A stretch of 39,437 nt of DNA from Lentisphaerota bacterium. Its GTDB lineage: Bacteria > Verrucomicrobiota > Lentisphaeria > Victivallales > Victivallaceae. Where the stretch lies: NCBI GenBank assembly GCA_015061495.1, contig SUWL01000023.1:1-39437 (forward strand). Reading direction: 5' to 3'. Both the position numbers and the translations under genes were made by a program. Shown here one piece after another: positions 20,029 to 29,613 of the stretch (position 1 is the first letter of the stretch; the number at the start of each line of letters is the position of its first letter). The notes below the pieces were generated by a model that saw only the letters and a list, made by a program, of their open reading frames with translations, made no database searches and was not told where the DNA came from.

Positions 20029-21597
20029 ATGAAATCACGTTTCTGGTTATCCGCATTTGCGGCATGCGGAATTTCGTTCGCAGCATTCGCGGCTCCGGCA
20101 AATGTCAAAGCCGCTTCAGAAGCCGCCATCAAAGAAGTCGATCTCGGCGGAGAGATGCTCCACTGGAACGATCTGACCTTTCTGACCCCGCTTATCAATG
20201 AACAACTGCCGATGGCGGTCAAAGTATTCTCTCAAGATTCAGAATATTCCGCCACCATTGATCAGAGCGTCAAATCCATCCTCAAACTGATCAATATCCA
20301 GGCATTCAAAGGCCTCGCGGCAAGCTCCATTGAGAGTGCCCCCGGCGTGTACACCTACAAAACATTTTTGCTTGCTGATATGCAGCAGCCGAGCATCCTG
20401 TTGGACACCACGGCAAAAAATGTCCCGCTCAACTGGCTTGCCCTGCCCGCCGATACCCGTCTGGCATTCAAAGGTCATGTCAATTTAGCCCGGGTCTGGC
20501 AGATGATCTATGCCGAAATGAAAAACAATCCCGATCCCGTCATCAGGGAAGCTGCCGGAGAGATCGTCGCTGAAGCTGCCAAAACCGGATTCGACATCAA
20601 CAAACTTGCCGCCGCGCTCGATGGAGAGATGGAGCTTTTGCTTACCGGAACCAACATCCAGGATGTGGCGATCAAAGTGGTCATCCCGGATAAAAACGGT
20701 GCGATTTCTGAATTGCTGAAACAGGCTCTGCCTCCGCGGCAGGGAACCAATACCGCGATAATCCCGACTCCGATCGGCATCAATATTCAGGTGATCTATG
20801 AAGCCGGAAAAATCACAGCGGTCTCCAATCCCCGTCTGCTCCAGCGCCCGAGCCAAACTCTGGCAACGCTGCCGCACTTCCGCCAATATGCAACGTTGGT
20901 CCCAGATACCGGAACCGGTTATTTTGTGCTGGATATCCCCCAGGATGTACTGAATATGCTCCGTGCCCTTTGCAATGAAACTCCGGAACTGGTCAAACTT
21001 TTCGACATATTCATCAAACCCTGTTCACTGGTGATGGTCGGTCAGACGACCCCCAACGGCGGCAAATCAGTCACCGCATCGAATATATCTTTTGCCCAGC
21101 TGCAGGTCGTTGCTCCGGGAATTGCCAGTTTCGCAACGCAGGCAGCCATGCTGCTTCCGGCACTCCAAAAAGCCCGTGACCGCGGCAGACAGGCTAATTG
21201 CACCAACAATATGAAACAATTCTCGACGGCCTGCATCATGTATGCCGATGACAAAAATGGGGTTTTCCCGCCTGACATCGACACATTGATCAAAAACAAA
21301 TACATCAGTGATGAGGTCTGTGAAGATATCATCCTGCTGCTGCCCGGAGTAAACATTAATAAACTCAACAATCCGTCATCCACCCCGCTGGCGATTTGCG
21401 ACCGGGCTTCCCACTCGGAAGCAAATGTTTGCGTTGTTTTCGCAGATGGTCATGTCGAATCGCTCCCCGTTGATGAAAGTGCCGATGAAAGCGACGTGGT
21501 CTCCTCGCTCGCAGAAACTTATAATCCTGCTCCGGAACTCGTCAAACTCATGCTCGCCCAGGTTGCTGAAGAAGGCGAAGACGAAGATGAAGAGTAA
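20029..21597 (+). CDS. secreted hypothetical protein, paralog 2, with C-terminal DUF1559/pseudopilin-like domain
   Basis: 522 aa; residues after about 370 read 'AAMLLPALQKARDRGRQANCTNNMKQFSTACIMYADDKNGVFPPD..HSEANVCVVFADGHVESLP', the usual post-signal region of H-X9-DG pseudopilins; no FTLIELLV motif. Confidence 0.85.
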   Translation: MKSRFWLSAFAACGISFAAFAAPANVKAASEAAIKEVDLGGEMLHWNDLTFLTPLINEQLPMAVKVFSQDSEYSATIDQSVKSILKLINIQAFKGLAASSIESAPGVYTYKTFLLADMQQPSILLDTTAKNVPLNWLALPADTRLAFKGHVNLARVWQMIYAEMKNNPDPVIREAAGEIVAEAAKTGFDINKLAAALDGEMELLLTGTNIQDVAIKVVIPDKNGAISELLKQALPPRQGTNTAIIPTPIGINIQVIYEAGKITAVSNPRLLQRPSQTLATLPHFRQYATLVPDTGTGYFVLDIPQDVLNMLRALCNETPELVKLFDIFIKPCSLVMVGQTTPNGGKSVTASNISFAQLQVVAPGIASFATQAAMLLPALQKARDRGRQANCTNNMKQFSTACIMYADDKNGVFPPDIDTLIKNKYISDEVCEDIILLLPGVNINKLNNPSSTPLAICDRASHSEANVCVVFADGHVESLPVDESADESDVVSSLAETYNPAPELVKLMLAQVAEEGEDEDEE

Positions 21598-21600
21598 ACC

Positions 21601-22176
21601 ATGAAGCAGAATGCGAAAACCATCTGGCCCGGAGGCACGCAATTGGCCCCGGTGCCGGTCGTACTGGTAGGTTGCGGAGATGGAAGCAACTTCAAGTACA
21701 ATTGCCTGACCGTGGCATGGGCGGGGACGCTCTCCAGTAACCCGCCCATGGTGGGTATCGGCGTCCGTCCGGAACGTTACTCCCGGGGCTTGATCGAAAG
21801 CAGCGGCGTATTCACCGTCAACATGCCGCCAGCCTCCATGGTCAAAGAGGTCGATTACTGCGGGGTGGTTTCCGGCAGGGATGTGGACAAATTTGCCAAA
21901 TGCGGTTTCACCGCGATCCCCGGCAGTAAAGTTTCCGCTCCGGTCATCGCCGAATGTCCCATTTCTCTGGAGTGCAAAGTCCGGCATTCATTGAGCCTCG
22001 GCTCGCACATCCTTTACGTTGGCGAAGTGGTCGCAGTGCAAATATCCAGTGAATTTATTGATGACAAAAACCATTTTGATGTCACCAAAGCAGATCTGCT
22101 GGCGTATGCCCACGGCAACTATATGTCTCTCGGAGAAACGCTGGGGACATTCGGATTCTCCGTCAAAAAGAAATAA
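21601..22176 (+). CDS. flavin reductase family protein (flavoredoxin-like)
   Basis: 191 aa; 'PVPVVLVGCGDGSNFKYNCLTVAWAGTLSSNPPMVGIGVRPERYSRGLIESSGVFTVNMP', 'LGSHILYVGEVVAV'. Confidence 0.88.
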   Translation: MKQNAKTIWPGGTQLAPVPVVLVGCGDGSNFKYNCLTVAWAGTLSSNPPMVGIGVRPERYSRGLIESSGVFTVNMPPASMVKEVDYCGVVSGRDVDKFAKCGFTAIPGSKVSAPVIAECPISLECKVRHSLSLGSHILYVGEVVAVQISSEFIDDKNHFDVTKADLLAYAHGNYMSLGETLGTFGFSVKKK

Positions 22177-22192
22177 CGTAAACGGTTTCTTT

Positions 22193-22223
22193 CAGGACTG
22201 CTGCATGTAAGCAGCGGTCCTTT
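22193..22223 (+). terminator. Rho-independent terminator after flavin reductase gene
   Basis: GGACTGCTGC-ATGTAA-GCAGCGGTCC followed by TTTTTT. Confidence 0.85.
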
Positions 22224-22237
22224 TTTATTCCCATACG

Positions 22238-22400
22238 AGGTAATTTCAAAAGTAATCCATTAAAGAATTGCAAAATCTGCGTTGATGAGATCAAAGTGGC
22301 AGTTTAAAGCGGCTGCTCTTGCAGTAACCAGATGAAAACGCTCCGCTTTAAGGTCGCAACGATGAATTTCAAGAGTTTTTGAGAACTTTGGAAATTGCCT
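22238..22400. mobile_element. putative MITE-like non-autonomous element
   Basis: Terminal inverted repeats AGGTAATTTCAAAAGT / ACTTTGGAAATTGCCT (14/16 match) flanked by direct repeat CATACG (22232-22237 and 22401-22406); internal 9-bp inverted repeat TTAAAGCGG...CCGCTTTAA. Confidence 0.5.
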
Positions 22401-22419
22401 CATACGATATATAAAAAAA

Positions 22420-22439
22420 AGACCCGTGTCAACGGATCT
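22420..22439. terminator. terminator hairpin downstream of rpsU (possibly bidirectional)
   Basis: AGACCCGT-GTCA-ACGGATCT with T run on + side and A run on the other (T run for minus strand). Confidence 0.65.
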
Positions 22440-22459
22440 TTTTTTTGCACTGGCGTAAA

Positions 22460-22627
22460 TCAGTGGCGACGCTGTTTGGCTTCGCGGCGTTTGATTTCGC
22501 TCGGCTTTTCATAGTGCCGGCGGTTACGCAGTTCTTTGAGGGTTCCCTCCTTGTCAAGCTTCTTTTTCAGCCGACGCAGAGCGCGGTCGATGACCTCACC
22601 TTTTTTGACGCGGACTTCGGTATGCAT
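22460..22627 (-). CDS. rpsU: 30S ribosomal protein S21 (below ORF-track length cutoff)
   Basis: Reverse-strand translation [55 protein letters not shown], typical S21; RBS-like AGGGGGTG upstream. Confidence 0.93.
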   Translation of the reverse strand: MHTEVRVKKGEVIDRALRRLKKKLDKEGTLKELRNRRHYEKPSEIKRREAKQRRH

Positions 22628-22691
22628 GGAATTCACCCCCTTTCAACAGTTTCAAGTTACAATAATTTTATAATATATCACGCAAACGGCA

Positions 22692-23324
22692 TCAATTCAA
22701 GTCATGATACTTAAAAAAGAGCAAAATCGGCGTTTCCCGGTCGGAACACAGCGTAAATGGCGAAGAAATCACCTCGTTCAACGTGCCGGAGTACCACCAG
22801 GAAAGCGCGAGATTTACCAGAGGATACTTCAAGCCGGAGGAGTTGAGCTTTGCCGCCGGATCAAAGCTGAATATGGACACCTGACTGCCCGGAACCGCTT
22901 CAAACTCCCCTGCCCCGGAAAAACAGCTGAAATACCCGCTGTCCGTATACAACCGGATGCCGGGGAATTTGGCAGCCACCTCGGCAAACTGCCCCAGATT
23001 GCCTAAAAAGTGGTCTTCACGCGCTCCGGCAGCCCCCAGAATGGCGGAAACCGCTATCCCGCGCTCCTGACAGAAACGGAAACTTTTGGCAAGGTCATTG
23101 GTCTCCTGTTCAAAAAACTTCACCGCCCGATCTGCAAAACGGGCCTTGGTATCCGGAGAAACACTGTCCAGATCCCCCACGATCCAGTCCGGTTCTCTGC
23201 CAAAAGCCAACAATTTATCCGCCGCGCCGTCACAGCAGACCACACAAGCGGCATTTCCCAACATCTCAAGCAATTGCGGACGGCGGGGAAATTCGCCGTC
23301 CGCAAGGATTATACAATGTTTCAT
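22692..23324 (-). CDS. thiN: thiamine pyrophosphokinase
   Basis: 210 aa; 'VVCCDGAADKLLAFGREPDWIVGDLDSVSP', 'FEQETNDLAKSFRFCQERG', 'ILGAAGAREDHFLGNL'. Confidence 0.9.
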   Translation of the reverse strand: MKHCIILADGEFPRRPQLLEMLGNAACVVCCDGAADKLLAFGREPDWIVGDLDSVSPDTKARFADRAVKFFEQETNDLAKSFRFCQERGIAVSAILGAAGAREDHFLGNLGQFAEVAAKFPGIRLYTDSGYFSCFSGAGEFEAVPGSQVSIFSFDPAAKLNSSGLKYPLVNLALSWWYSGTLNEVISSPFTLCSDRETPILLFFKYHDLN

Positions 23325-23328
23325 AACC

Positions 23329-26300
23329 TTATAAATAGTGGATACGATTGATGATCATACGCCCTTTTTCGTTGATATACACCCGGACAAAAATTTTGGT
23401 TTCACCGGTTATTTCATCAAAATAGATATTTTTGCCATGATCGGAATCGTGCTTGAGGAAGTCGAAACGTCCATATTTACACTCTTTGGTAACGATCCCG
23501 TCACTCTCGACCGTTGCCCCATCCAGATCGGTAAATCCGGAAACCTCATCCGTTTTGCGGATCTGTTCTCCGTCAACATCCCGGATGCTCTGGGCAACCA
23601 CGATCATATTGATCACTGACGGCGACGGGGTAGAAGCATCCAGCAGATTGATCGTTTTGCCGATGATTTCCTCTTGCGCAGCATCAGTCTGCTGCCTCTC
23701 CCAAATATAATCACAAAAGGCATTGCCAAGCGACCGGTCAACTCCGCCGACGGTATCTTTGTAATTGAGGAAATTCAGTTTGCCGCTGTTTTTACGGGAG
23801 ACATCCCTGGTAAAGTTGGCAACGATATCCGCCTTGCTGCCGTCAAAGAATGATTCATCTATCAACATCGATTCAGTATCATCCTCCAATGCCAGGAATT
23901 TACCGTCGGTTCCCCGGGTGGAGTTGTGAATAAATACCGCCGGATCTTCGTTTACCTGCAAATTCATAAACAACGCTTTGATGATACCGTGATCCAATTC
24001 ACTGAAATTGGCAAATTTATGAGAGAGCATATTGACATTGATTTTGCCGTAAGTTGCGGTTTTATCCGTCATTTTGATCTGCTCAAAAATTGCAGCATCC
24101 CCCTCGGTATAACCGCTGCCGGAAGTTCCCCAGTTATCACCGTTATCATTGAAAAATCCCGATGGAGTATGGGACTTTTTCAAATTGATGGTCTGCCACA
24201 ACACGCCGCGATGGATGAAACCGATCTCCCACGGACTCATCATGGGGGCATTGCGGATCACCGCCGTGGAAATATGCTTATCGTGATTTTTCCCAAGATA
24301 CGCCGGTTCACTTGCCTGTTCCCAATCCATATAAGTTTTGGCAAGGATACCGGCTCCTTCTGCATCATCATAGTTTTTTGGGCTCCAAGTATCGGAACCA
24401 CCCTCATTGACCTTGCCGGCACCACCTGCGATACACATAACTGATTCAATTTTAGCAGCATCCGGCTTGACAAAATCCTCCACCCGCTCAATATTGGCAA
24501 ACGAGATCCAATCTTCAACATTAAGGTTTTGCCGGGGATCACGGTTGCGGTATGCTCCGATAACAAATCCCGGAACATTTTTCGGTGCAGAATCGGTTCC
24601 GGGATTCAGATTGATCACCCGGTCTGCCGTATTGAATTTCGCAGTTATATCAGCAGCAGGCAGCGCCGGCAGCTCTTTGACATAGTCCACGCCAGCCTCA
24701 ACTGCAGCATTGCCGCTGACCGGAATATTTGCGGTCAAAACCGCCCGGCGGAAACCGCCGATCTCAAGAGAACTTTCGCTCATCTCAACCGTCTCGATAT
24801 CAACAGATTCCGGAGTGTTAATCACCGCATTGCCGTAAGTAGTTTCGGTCTTTTCCGCACCATTGACGGTCTCGCTTTTACGTGATCCGAATGCATAGCG
24901 GAACTCATCCATGCTCCCATCGCCGCTGCCGTCAACCTTGCTGCCTAATACAAGCCCATTCTTATCCACGGCAGTTGCATCCCCGGTATCCGGAGTGCCA
25001 TCTTTAACGAAAAAATCTTCAATCTTTGCCGTCAACGCGAAATCCATCGGATGAGCAACTCCGGTTTCGCTTTTGCAAAGTGCAATCTGCCACATCTTAT
25101 CATTTTTGTCACTGCTGATCTTGACCGGATACGGCTTGGAACCATCGGTATTTTTCAGATCGTTTCCGCTGAAAATCACCGGTTCGACAGCAGAAACACC
25201 GTCGGTGCCGACTTCCCGCCGCCGCCATGAACCGCTGGCAAAATTAAATTCTTTCGTAAGTTCGGCAATTCCATCACCGGCAACAACTCCATCGAGCAAT
25301 GCCTTTTGCAAGGTCAATTTATCAAGGGTAAATGCTTTGGTCACTGTAACCGGTTCACCATCTTTTTCCCAACTTTTATTGCCTTCGCTATCGGTAACTT
25401 CTTTGTACTTTTGCGTGGTCACGTCATAAGAGAAAATAACGTTGTTAAACAGTGCTTCCCGGATCATAAACTTGAAATCCAGTTTCCCGAAATCCACATA
25501 GCCGCGCATAAAATCATCCGCAGCGAATTCTTTATACAAATCCGCACCATTGGCTTTTTCCGCCGGGTCAAAGGGATAGATATTGATCAATTTTATAACC
25601 GGAGCAGCTTTAACAGCAAGATCGATCCGGTAATTTCCGGTTGCGGCATCCTTCTTGGCCCGGACGGTACTTACAGCAGGGTCGCCGGAGACCAGACCGA
25701 AATTCATCCCCAATTCATAGATATAGGGAGTTTTTTCATTACCGGTGTACAACGGATGAACATACGGCACAGCGGCATCATCCAGAGAATTGCGCCAATT
25801 CGCTGCCGGAACATCCGATGTCGGCATCCCGTCAGCATCACAGTAGTCATTGAAGTTCGCCGCGATCTGCTTGCGCAATGCACTCAAATCAGCAAATGTT
25901 CCGTTGCTGTTGCCGATACGGCGCAAAACCGGCAATCCGGTGGTCTCACCGCTCTGGGCATAAGCACTGTCATTGCCGTTTTCACTGGAAAAAGGCAAAC
26001 TGTCCTGGGTCAACAATTTTATGGATTCTTCGCTGTTCAATTTGCCACTTTCACCGCTGATCGTGGAATCAACTCCGAAACGGGCATACCACGGATCAGC
26101 ACCGTCATTGACATCATAATCCTCGTGCCAATCTTTGCCGTTGCCCAACTCCGAAATATTAAAGCGGGCAAGCGAATCTCCACCGTCATAGTACGCTTCC
26201 GCCCGGATGGCAGTAGGATCACCGACGGTTTTTCCCTCTTCAAAGTCCGGGATAAACCACTTCTCGACCCACCGCTGTACTTCAGAATCATCGGCATCGT

Positions 26301-27066
26301 GCGTCAGCGCATAAATACTCTCGTAATCAGTAAGTTTACCATCTTTATCCGTCAACACGTTACCGACGTGTTCAAAAACGTTATGGATACTGTCCCAGAT
26401 GCTTTCTCTGTTACCGAGATACACTTCGTCGATCTCCCGTCCCCAGCGGTTGTCCTGTGGGACGAAATCCGGATCCGGATCAAGTCCGTCAATATGCCCG
26501 CGCATAAAAACCGGAGCCAGCAATTCTGCCGGAGCCCCGATCACCTGCCAGGCAGCTCTGCCGATGATCCGCCGTTTTTCACCACTTTGTCCATTGGTGA
26601 AAAAGACCCATTTGCCGGGCCAGTCATTGACGAACTTCTGATTGAAACTCATGGCACTGCGGGCATCAATCACATAACTGCTTGACGGGACTTTCATCAA
26701 AGAATTGCTCCCCAGCAAACCGTCATTATAGAGCATTGAACCGCCTTTGGCAACTTCACCATCACTGTTGTACGCCGCATAGCTGTAGATGCCGTCAAAA
26801 CTTTGCGGAAATTCATTATTGTTCTCCGGCACCCGGGCATACTGGTGAGCATAGATCATCAAAGCTGACGCCGCCCGGCTTACCGCTGAAAGCGCAAACA
26901 TCCGGGATTGCGATCTGGCACTGTTATTCTGCGCGACTTTGCGGTAGTTGACCGCATTGCCGATAAAAGCCATACCGATCATCAGCAGCAGCGCGAGCAG
27001 GCCGATGGCAAAAACCAGTGCCATTCCGCTCTCACGATTTGAATTTTTTGGAGTATATTTCATCAT
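23329..27066 (-). CDS. very large minor-pseudopilin-like protein (GspK/PilX-like; resembles Verru_Chthon cassette protein A)
   Basis: 1245 aa; N-terminal 'SNRESGMALVFAIGLLALLLMIGMAFIGNAVNYRKVAQNNSARSQSRMFALSAVSRA' (G-M-A-L-V...hydrophobic helix); last gene of a GspH/I/J-like cluster. Confidence 0.7.
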   Translation of the reverse strand: MMKYTPKNSNRESGMALVFAIGLLALLLMIGMAFIGNAVNYRKVAQNNSARSQSRMFALSAVSRAASALMIYAHQYARVPENNNEFPQSFDGIYSYAAYNSDGEVAKGGSMLYNDGLLGSNSLMKVPSSSYVIDARSAMSFNQKFVNDWPGKWVFFTNGQSGEKRRIIGRAAWQVIGAPAELLAPVFMRGHIDGLDPDPDFVPQDNRWGREIDEVYLGNRESIWDSIHNVFEHVGNVLTDKDGKLTDYESIYALTHDADDSEVQRWVEKWFIPDFEEGKTVGDPTAIRAEAYYDGGDSLARFNISELGNGKDWHEDYDVNDGADPWYARFGVDSTISGESGKLNSEESIKLLTQDSLPFSSENGNDSAYAQSGETTGLPVLRRIGNSNGTFADLSALRKQIAANFNDYCDADGMPTSDVPAANWRNSLDDAAVPYVHPLYTGNEKTPYIYELGMNFGLVSGDPAVSTVRAKKDAATGNYRIDLAVKAAPVIKLINIYPFDPAEKANGADLYKEFAADDFMRGYVDFGKLDFKFMIREALFNNVIFSYDVTTQKYKEVTDSEGNKSWEKDGEPVTVTKAFTLDKLTLQKALLDGVVAGDGIAELTKEFNFASGSWRRREVGTDGVSAVEPVIFSGNDLKNTDGSKPYPVKISSDKNDKMWQIALCKSETGVAHPMDFALTAKIEDFFVKDGTPDTGDATAVDKNGLVLGSKVDGSGDGSMDEFRYAFGSRKSETVNGAEKTETTYGNAVINTPESVDIETVEMSESSLEIGGFRRAVLTANIPVSGNAAVEAGVDYVKELPALPAADITAKFNTADRVINLNPGTDSAPKNVPGFVIGAYRNRDPRQNLNVEDWISFANIERVEDFVKPDAAKIESVMCIAGGAGKVNEGGSDTWSPKNYDDAEGAGILAKTYMDWEQASEPAYLGKNHDKHISTAVIRNAPMMSPWEIGFIHRGVLWQTINLKKSHTPSGFFNDNGDNWGTSGSGYTEGDAAIFEQIKMTDKTATYGKINVNMLSHKFANFSELDHGIIKALFMNLQVNEDPAVFIHNSTRGTDGKFLALEDDTESMLIDESFFDGSKADIVANFTRDVSRKNSGKLNFLNYKDTVGGVDRSLGNAFCDYIWERQQTDAAQEEIIGKTINLLDASTPSPSVINMIVVAQSIRDVDGEQIRKTDEVSGFTDLDGATVESDGIVTKECKYGRFDFLKHDSDHGKNIYFDEITGETKIFVRVYINEKGRMIINRIHYL

Positions 27067-27902
27067 TCATCTCCTTTCTTGCCGAGCAGGACTGCCCGCT
27101 GAAATGTATAACCATGCTCAAGAAAGATCTCATCTTTTTCGCTTGCCGGGGCATTTTTCCATTTTATGAAACTATCCCGGCTGTCCAGCATTTTTATTTC
27201 GACCTCCACCAGATAGGGGGCTTTTTGAGTATCGCCGCTTTTGGCATCAGCATCAAGTTTACTGTTGGCATCATCGGCAATAAAACGGGTAAATTTCAAA
27301 TCGATCACATTTTCGCAAATATCAATGGCTGTGGCCCGGGTTTCCACACCGTCGACAGTGGGATTATCTTGATTATCCTCTTCAACGGCTTTGAAAACCT
27401 TTTCCACATGATCCATGGCTTTGCTGTACTCATTGATTTTGCGCCGTTTCCGCTTGGTTTCTCCGTAAGACGGGAACAGTTGTCCGAAAAAATTGCCGCC
27501 GCCCTTGGCATTCTGCCCGGAATAACGGATCATCTGCAGAGTTCCGGCGTTGGTAAACGTGGTGCTGGCGGGATCGACCAGACGGAATTGCAGGAAATGT
27601 CTTCTGGGAGTTCCGTCGCCGGTCGCCATTGCCGAAGCAAACCATACCGTTTTTTCGTTGATAAAGAAAGGATATTCCAGACGATCCTCTTCATTGACAT
27701 ACAAAAGAGCCTGCATCCGTGAAGCAATCAATTCCATCGCCAATCTGCCGGAAGCAAAGGTGTCGGTTTTCTGTTCACTGCGAAGCCAGATGCGCTGTGC
27801 GCCATTAAAAAGCCGCAAAGAGACCATCAGCAGCACGCTGAATACCGCCATCGCCGCCAGCAATTCGATCAGGGTAAAGTTTTTTCTGCTGTATTTTTTC
27901 AC
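27063..27902 (-). CDS. prepilin-type protein, GspJ/PilW-like
   Basis: 279 aa; 'KNFTLIELLAAMAVFSVLLMVSLRLFNGAQRIWLRSEQ'; overlaps the next gene by 4 bp. Confidence 0.8.
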   Translation of the reverse strand: MKKYSRKNFTLIELLAAMAVFSVLLMVSLRLFNGAQRIWLRSEQKTDTFASGRLAMELIASRMQALLYVNEEDRLEYPFFINEKTVWFASAMATGDGTPRRHFLQFRLVDPASTTFTNAGTLQMIRYSGQNAKGGGNFFGQLFPSYGETKRKRRKINEYSKAMDHVEKVFKAVEEDNQDNPTVDGVETRATAIDICENVIDLKFTRFIADDANSKLDADAKSGDTQKAPYLVEVEIKMLDSRDSFIKWKNAPASEKDEIFLEHGYTFQRAVLLGKKGDE

Positions 27903-27914
27903 GATAGCACCCTC

Positions 27915-28595
27915 TTAATTTTTCAATTCAAAACGTTCGTTGAAGATCTCAAACCGGAAATATGCCTTTTCACGTTCATCATAAGGCAGTTCTGCCGGAT
28001 AACTTATTTCCATGACCAGCGGCAGGACAAATTTTCCGGTATCAAGTTCCTTGATCTGACCGGTATTACTGCCCGTGCCGTCTTTTTCCACATCGCCGAA
28101 ATGCATCTGGGAATCCCACTTCATCGGAATGAACAACTCATTATCCAAACCGCCATCTTTATAAACCGCCGCTACCGCTGAAAAATCCACGAAACGGTTT
28201 CCTGCCGGACCGGATATATGCCGCGCCATAAACAAGCCTTTTTTACCCTCGACCTCTTTCAAGATCCAGGGATCTGAACCGGTCAATCCCTCTTCCCAAT
28301 CAAGATTTTCCGGTTCCTTTAATTTATCTCCGTCAAAAAGTTCACTGCGTTCCGGGAAACGGTCGGCGACATCGGTACTGAAACCATCTTTGGTGACTGA
28401 CAAGGCACTTTCCGCCCGGATCCGGGAGATCACCAGTTCGGCAATGTCCGCAATGCTGTTTTCCGCCATCGCGGTCCGGTGGTTGCTCAATCCGGCGGGG
28501 AACAGCACAAACACACTGGTCATTCCCAGAGCCAGTATCACGATCGCCAGCATGATTTCGATCAGGTTGAAATGGTATCTTTTGACATTTTTCAT
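27915..28595 (-). CDS. prepilin-type protein, GspI/PilV-like
   Basis: 226 aa; 'YHFNLIEIMLAIVILALGMTSVFVLFPAGLSNHRTAMAENSIADIAELVISRI'. Confidence 0.8.
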   Translation of the reverse strand: MKNVKRYHFNLIEIMLAIVILALGMTSVFVLFPAGLSNHRTAMAENSIADIAELVISRIRAESALSVTKDGFSTDVADRFPERSELFDGDKLKEPENLDWEEGLTGSDPWILKEVEGKKGLFMARHISGPAGNRFVDFSAVAAVYKDGGLDNELFIPMKWDSQMHFGDVEKDGTGSNTGQIKELDTGKFVLPLVMEISYPAELPYDEREKAYFRFEIFNERFELKN

Positions 28596-28597
28596 AC

Positions 28598-29392
28598 TTA
28601 TTCACCTGTACTTTCTTCAGTTTCTTCCTCATCTTCCATAGGCAGATAGGAAACTTTGCCGGTAATGGGGTTAAGTTTCAACACGATAAAGTTGTCCTTG
28701 TTGGAGTAACTGTAGGTTGAACCGCTGACTTTACCCTCGGTAACAAAGAAAAGGAAGGGCGTTTCACCACCGGCACATCCGCCCAAAGGAGAAAATATTA
28801 TGCCGCGGAAATTGTCGTTTTTACCGGTGCCGGCATCGTAAGTACCCAAACTTTTCACATCTTCATCTTCCGAATCCTTGCCGACAACAGCAGTCAAATT
28901 GCTGAAACCGGACAACAGCTGATCGCTGCTGTCAGTCACATTGGGCAGCGGTTTGAATTTGCGGTTTTTACCATCATCATTGGCACCGTTGTCCCACCAG
29001 TTTTTTCCGCGCTCGACCGCCGCAACCATCGCCCCGTCACTCATATTCGTCCACGATGAACCGGGAACCCAGGAGACAAAATGCCAGGCACTGCCCTCTT
29101 TGCGGACAAATGCCAAACGGTAGCCGCCGCCGGTAAATGGTTTGATTTTCGGATCACTGATCTCATCAAATTTGCCGGGCATGATCATCGCCACAAATTT
29201 ATTTGATGCGATCGCTTTGGCTTGCGCCAGTTCCATGCCGGTTTTGAAATTGGATGCCATCTGATCGACCTGACCGCCGGACATCATCCGGCTGAATGCC
29301 GGTGCAAAGACTCCGATAAGCAAGGCAGTTATTCCAATAACAGCCAGCAATTCAATCAACGTAAAAGAGTGTTTTCGGTAATTTCTCATCAT
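28598..29392 (-). CDS. prepilin-type protein, GspH/FimT-like
   Basis: 264 aa; 'HSFTLIELLAVIGITALLIGVFAPAFSRMMSGGQVDQMASNFKTGMELAQAKAIASNKFVAM'. Confidence 0.8.
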   Translation of the reverse strand: MMRNYRKHSFTLIELLAVIGITALLIGVFAPAFSRMMSGGQVDQMASNFKTGMELAQAKAIASNKFVAMIMPGKFDEISDPKIKPFTGGGYRLAFVRKEGSAWHFVSWVPGSSWTNMSDGAMVAAVERGKNWWDNGANDDGKNRKFKPLPNVTDSSDQLLSGFSNLTAVVGKDSEDEDVKSLGTYDAGTGKNDNFRGIIFSPLGGCAGGETPFLFFVTEGKVSGSTYSYSNKDNFIVLKLNPITGKVSYLPMEDEEETEESTGE

Positions 29393-29613
29393 CTTCCCCC
29401 CGGGGTTACACTTTTCACGGTGATACTATAGACTGCATACAGGTATTTTTCAACAGAAAAACAGCGTAAAATCCAAAAAAAATGTATTTTTTTTATCCTC
29501 CGGCACATTTCCGGAATAAACCGGACTTTTCCGGTTGGAAAATCTGCCGAAACGCTTATAATTGAAAAAGTGTACGGAAAAGGTATTTCAATGCAGAAGA
29601 GGAGGAAGTAGCC

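Noticed and set aside
25306-26685. 459-aa plus-strand ORF within the giant pseudopilin region
   Set aside because: Antisense to the 1245-aa GspK/PilX-like ORF, which has a convincing N-terminus and operon context.
29519-29536. AACCGG-ACTTTT-CCGGTT inverted repeat between divergent pseudopilin and exporter operons
   Set aside because: Short and within a CCGG-rich stretch; could be an operator but no supporting regulator or second copy, so not claimed.
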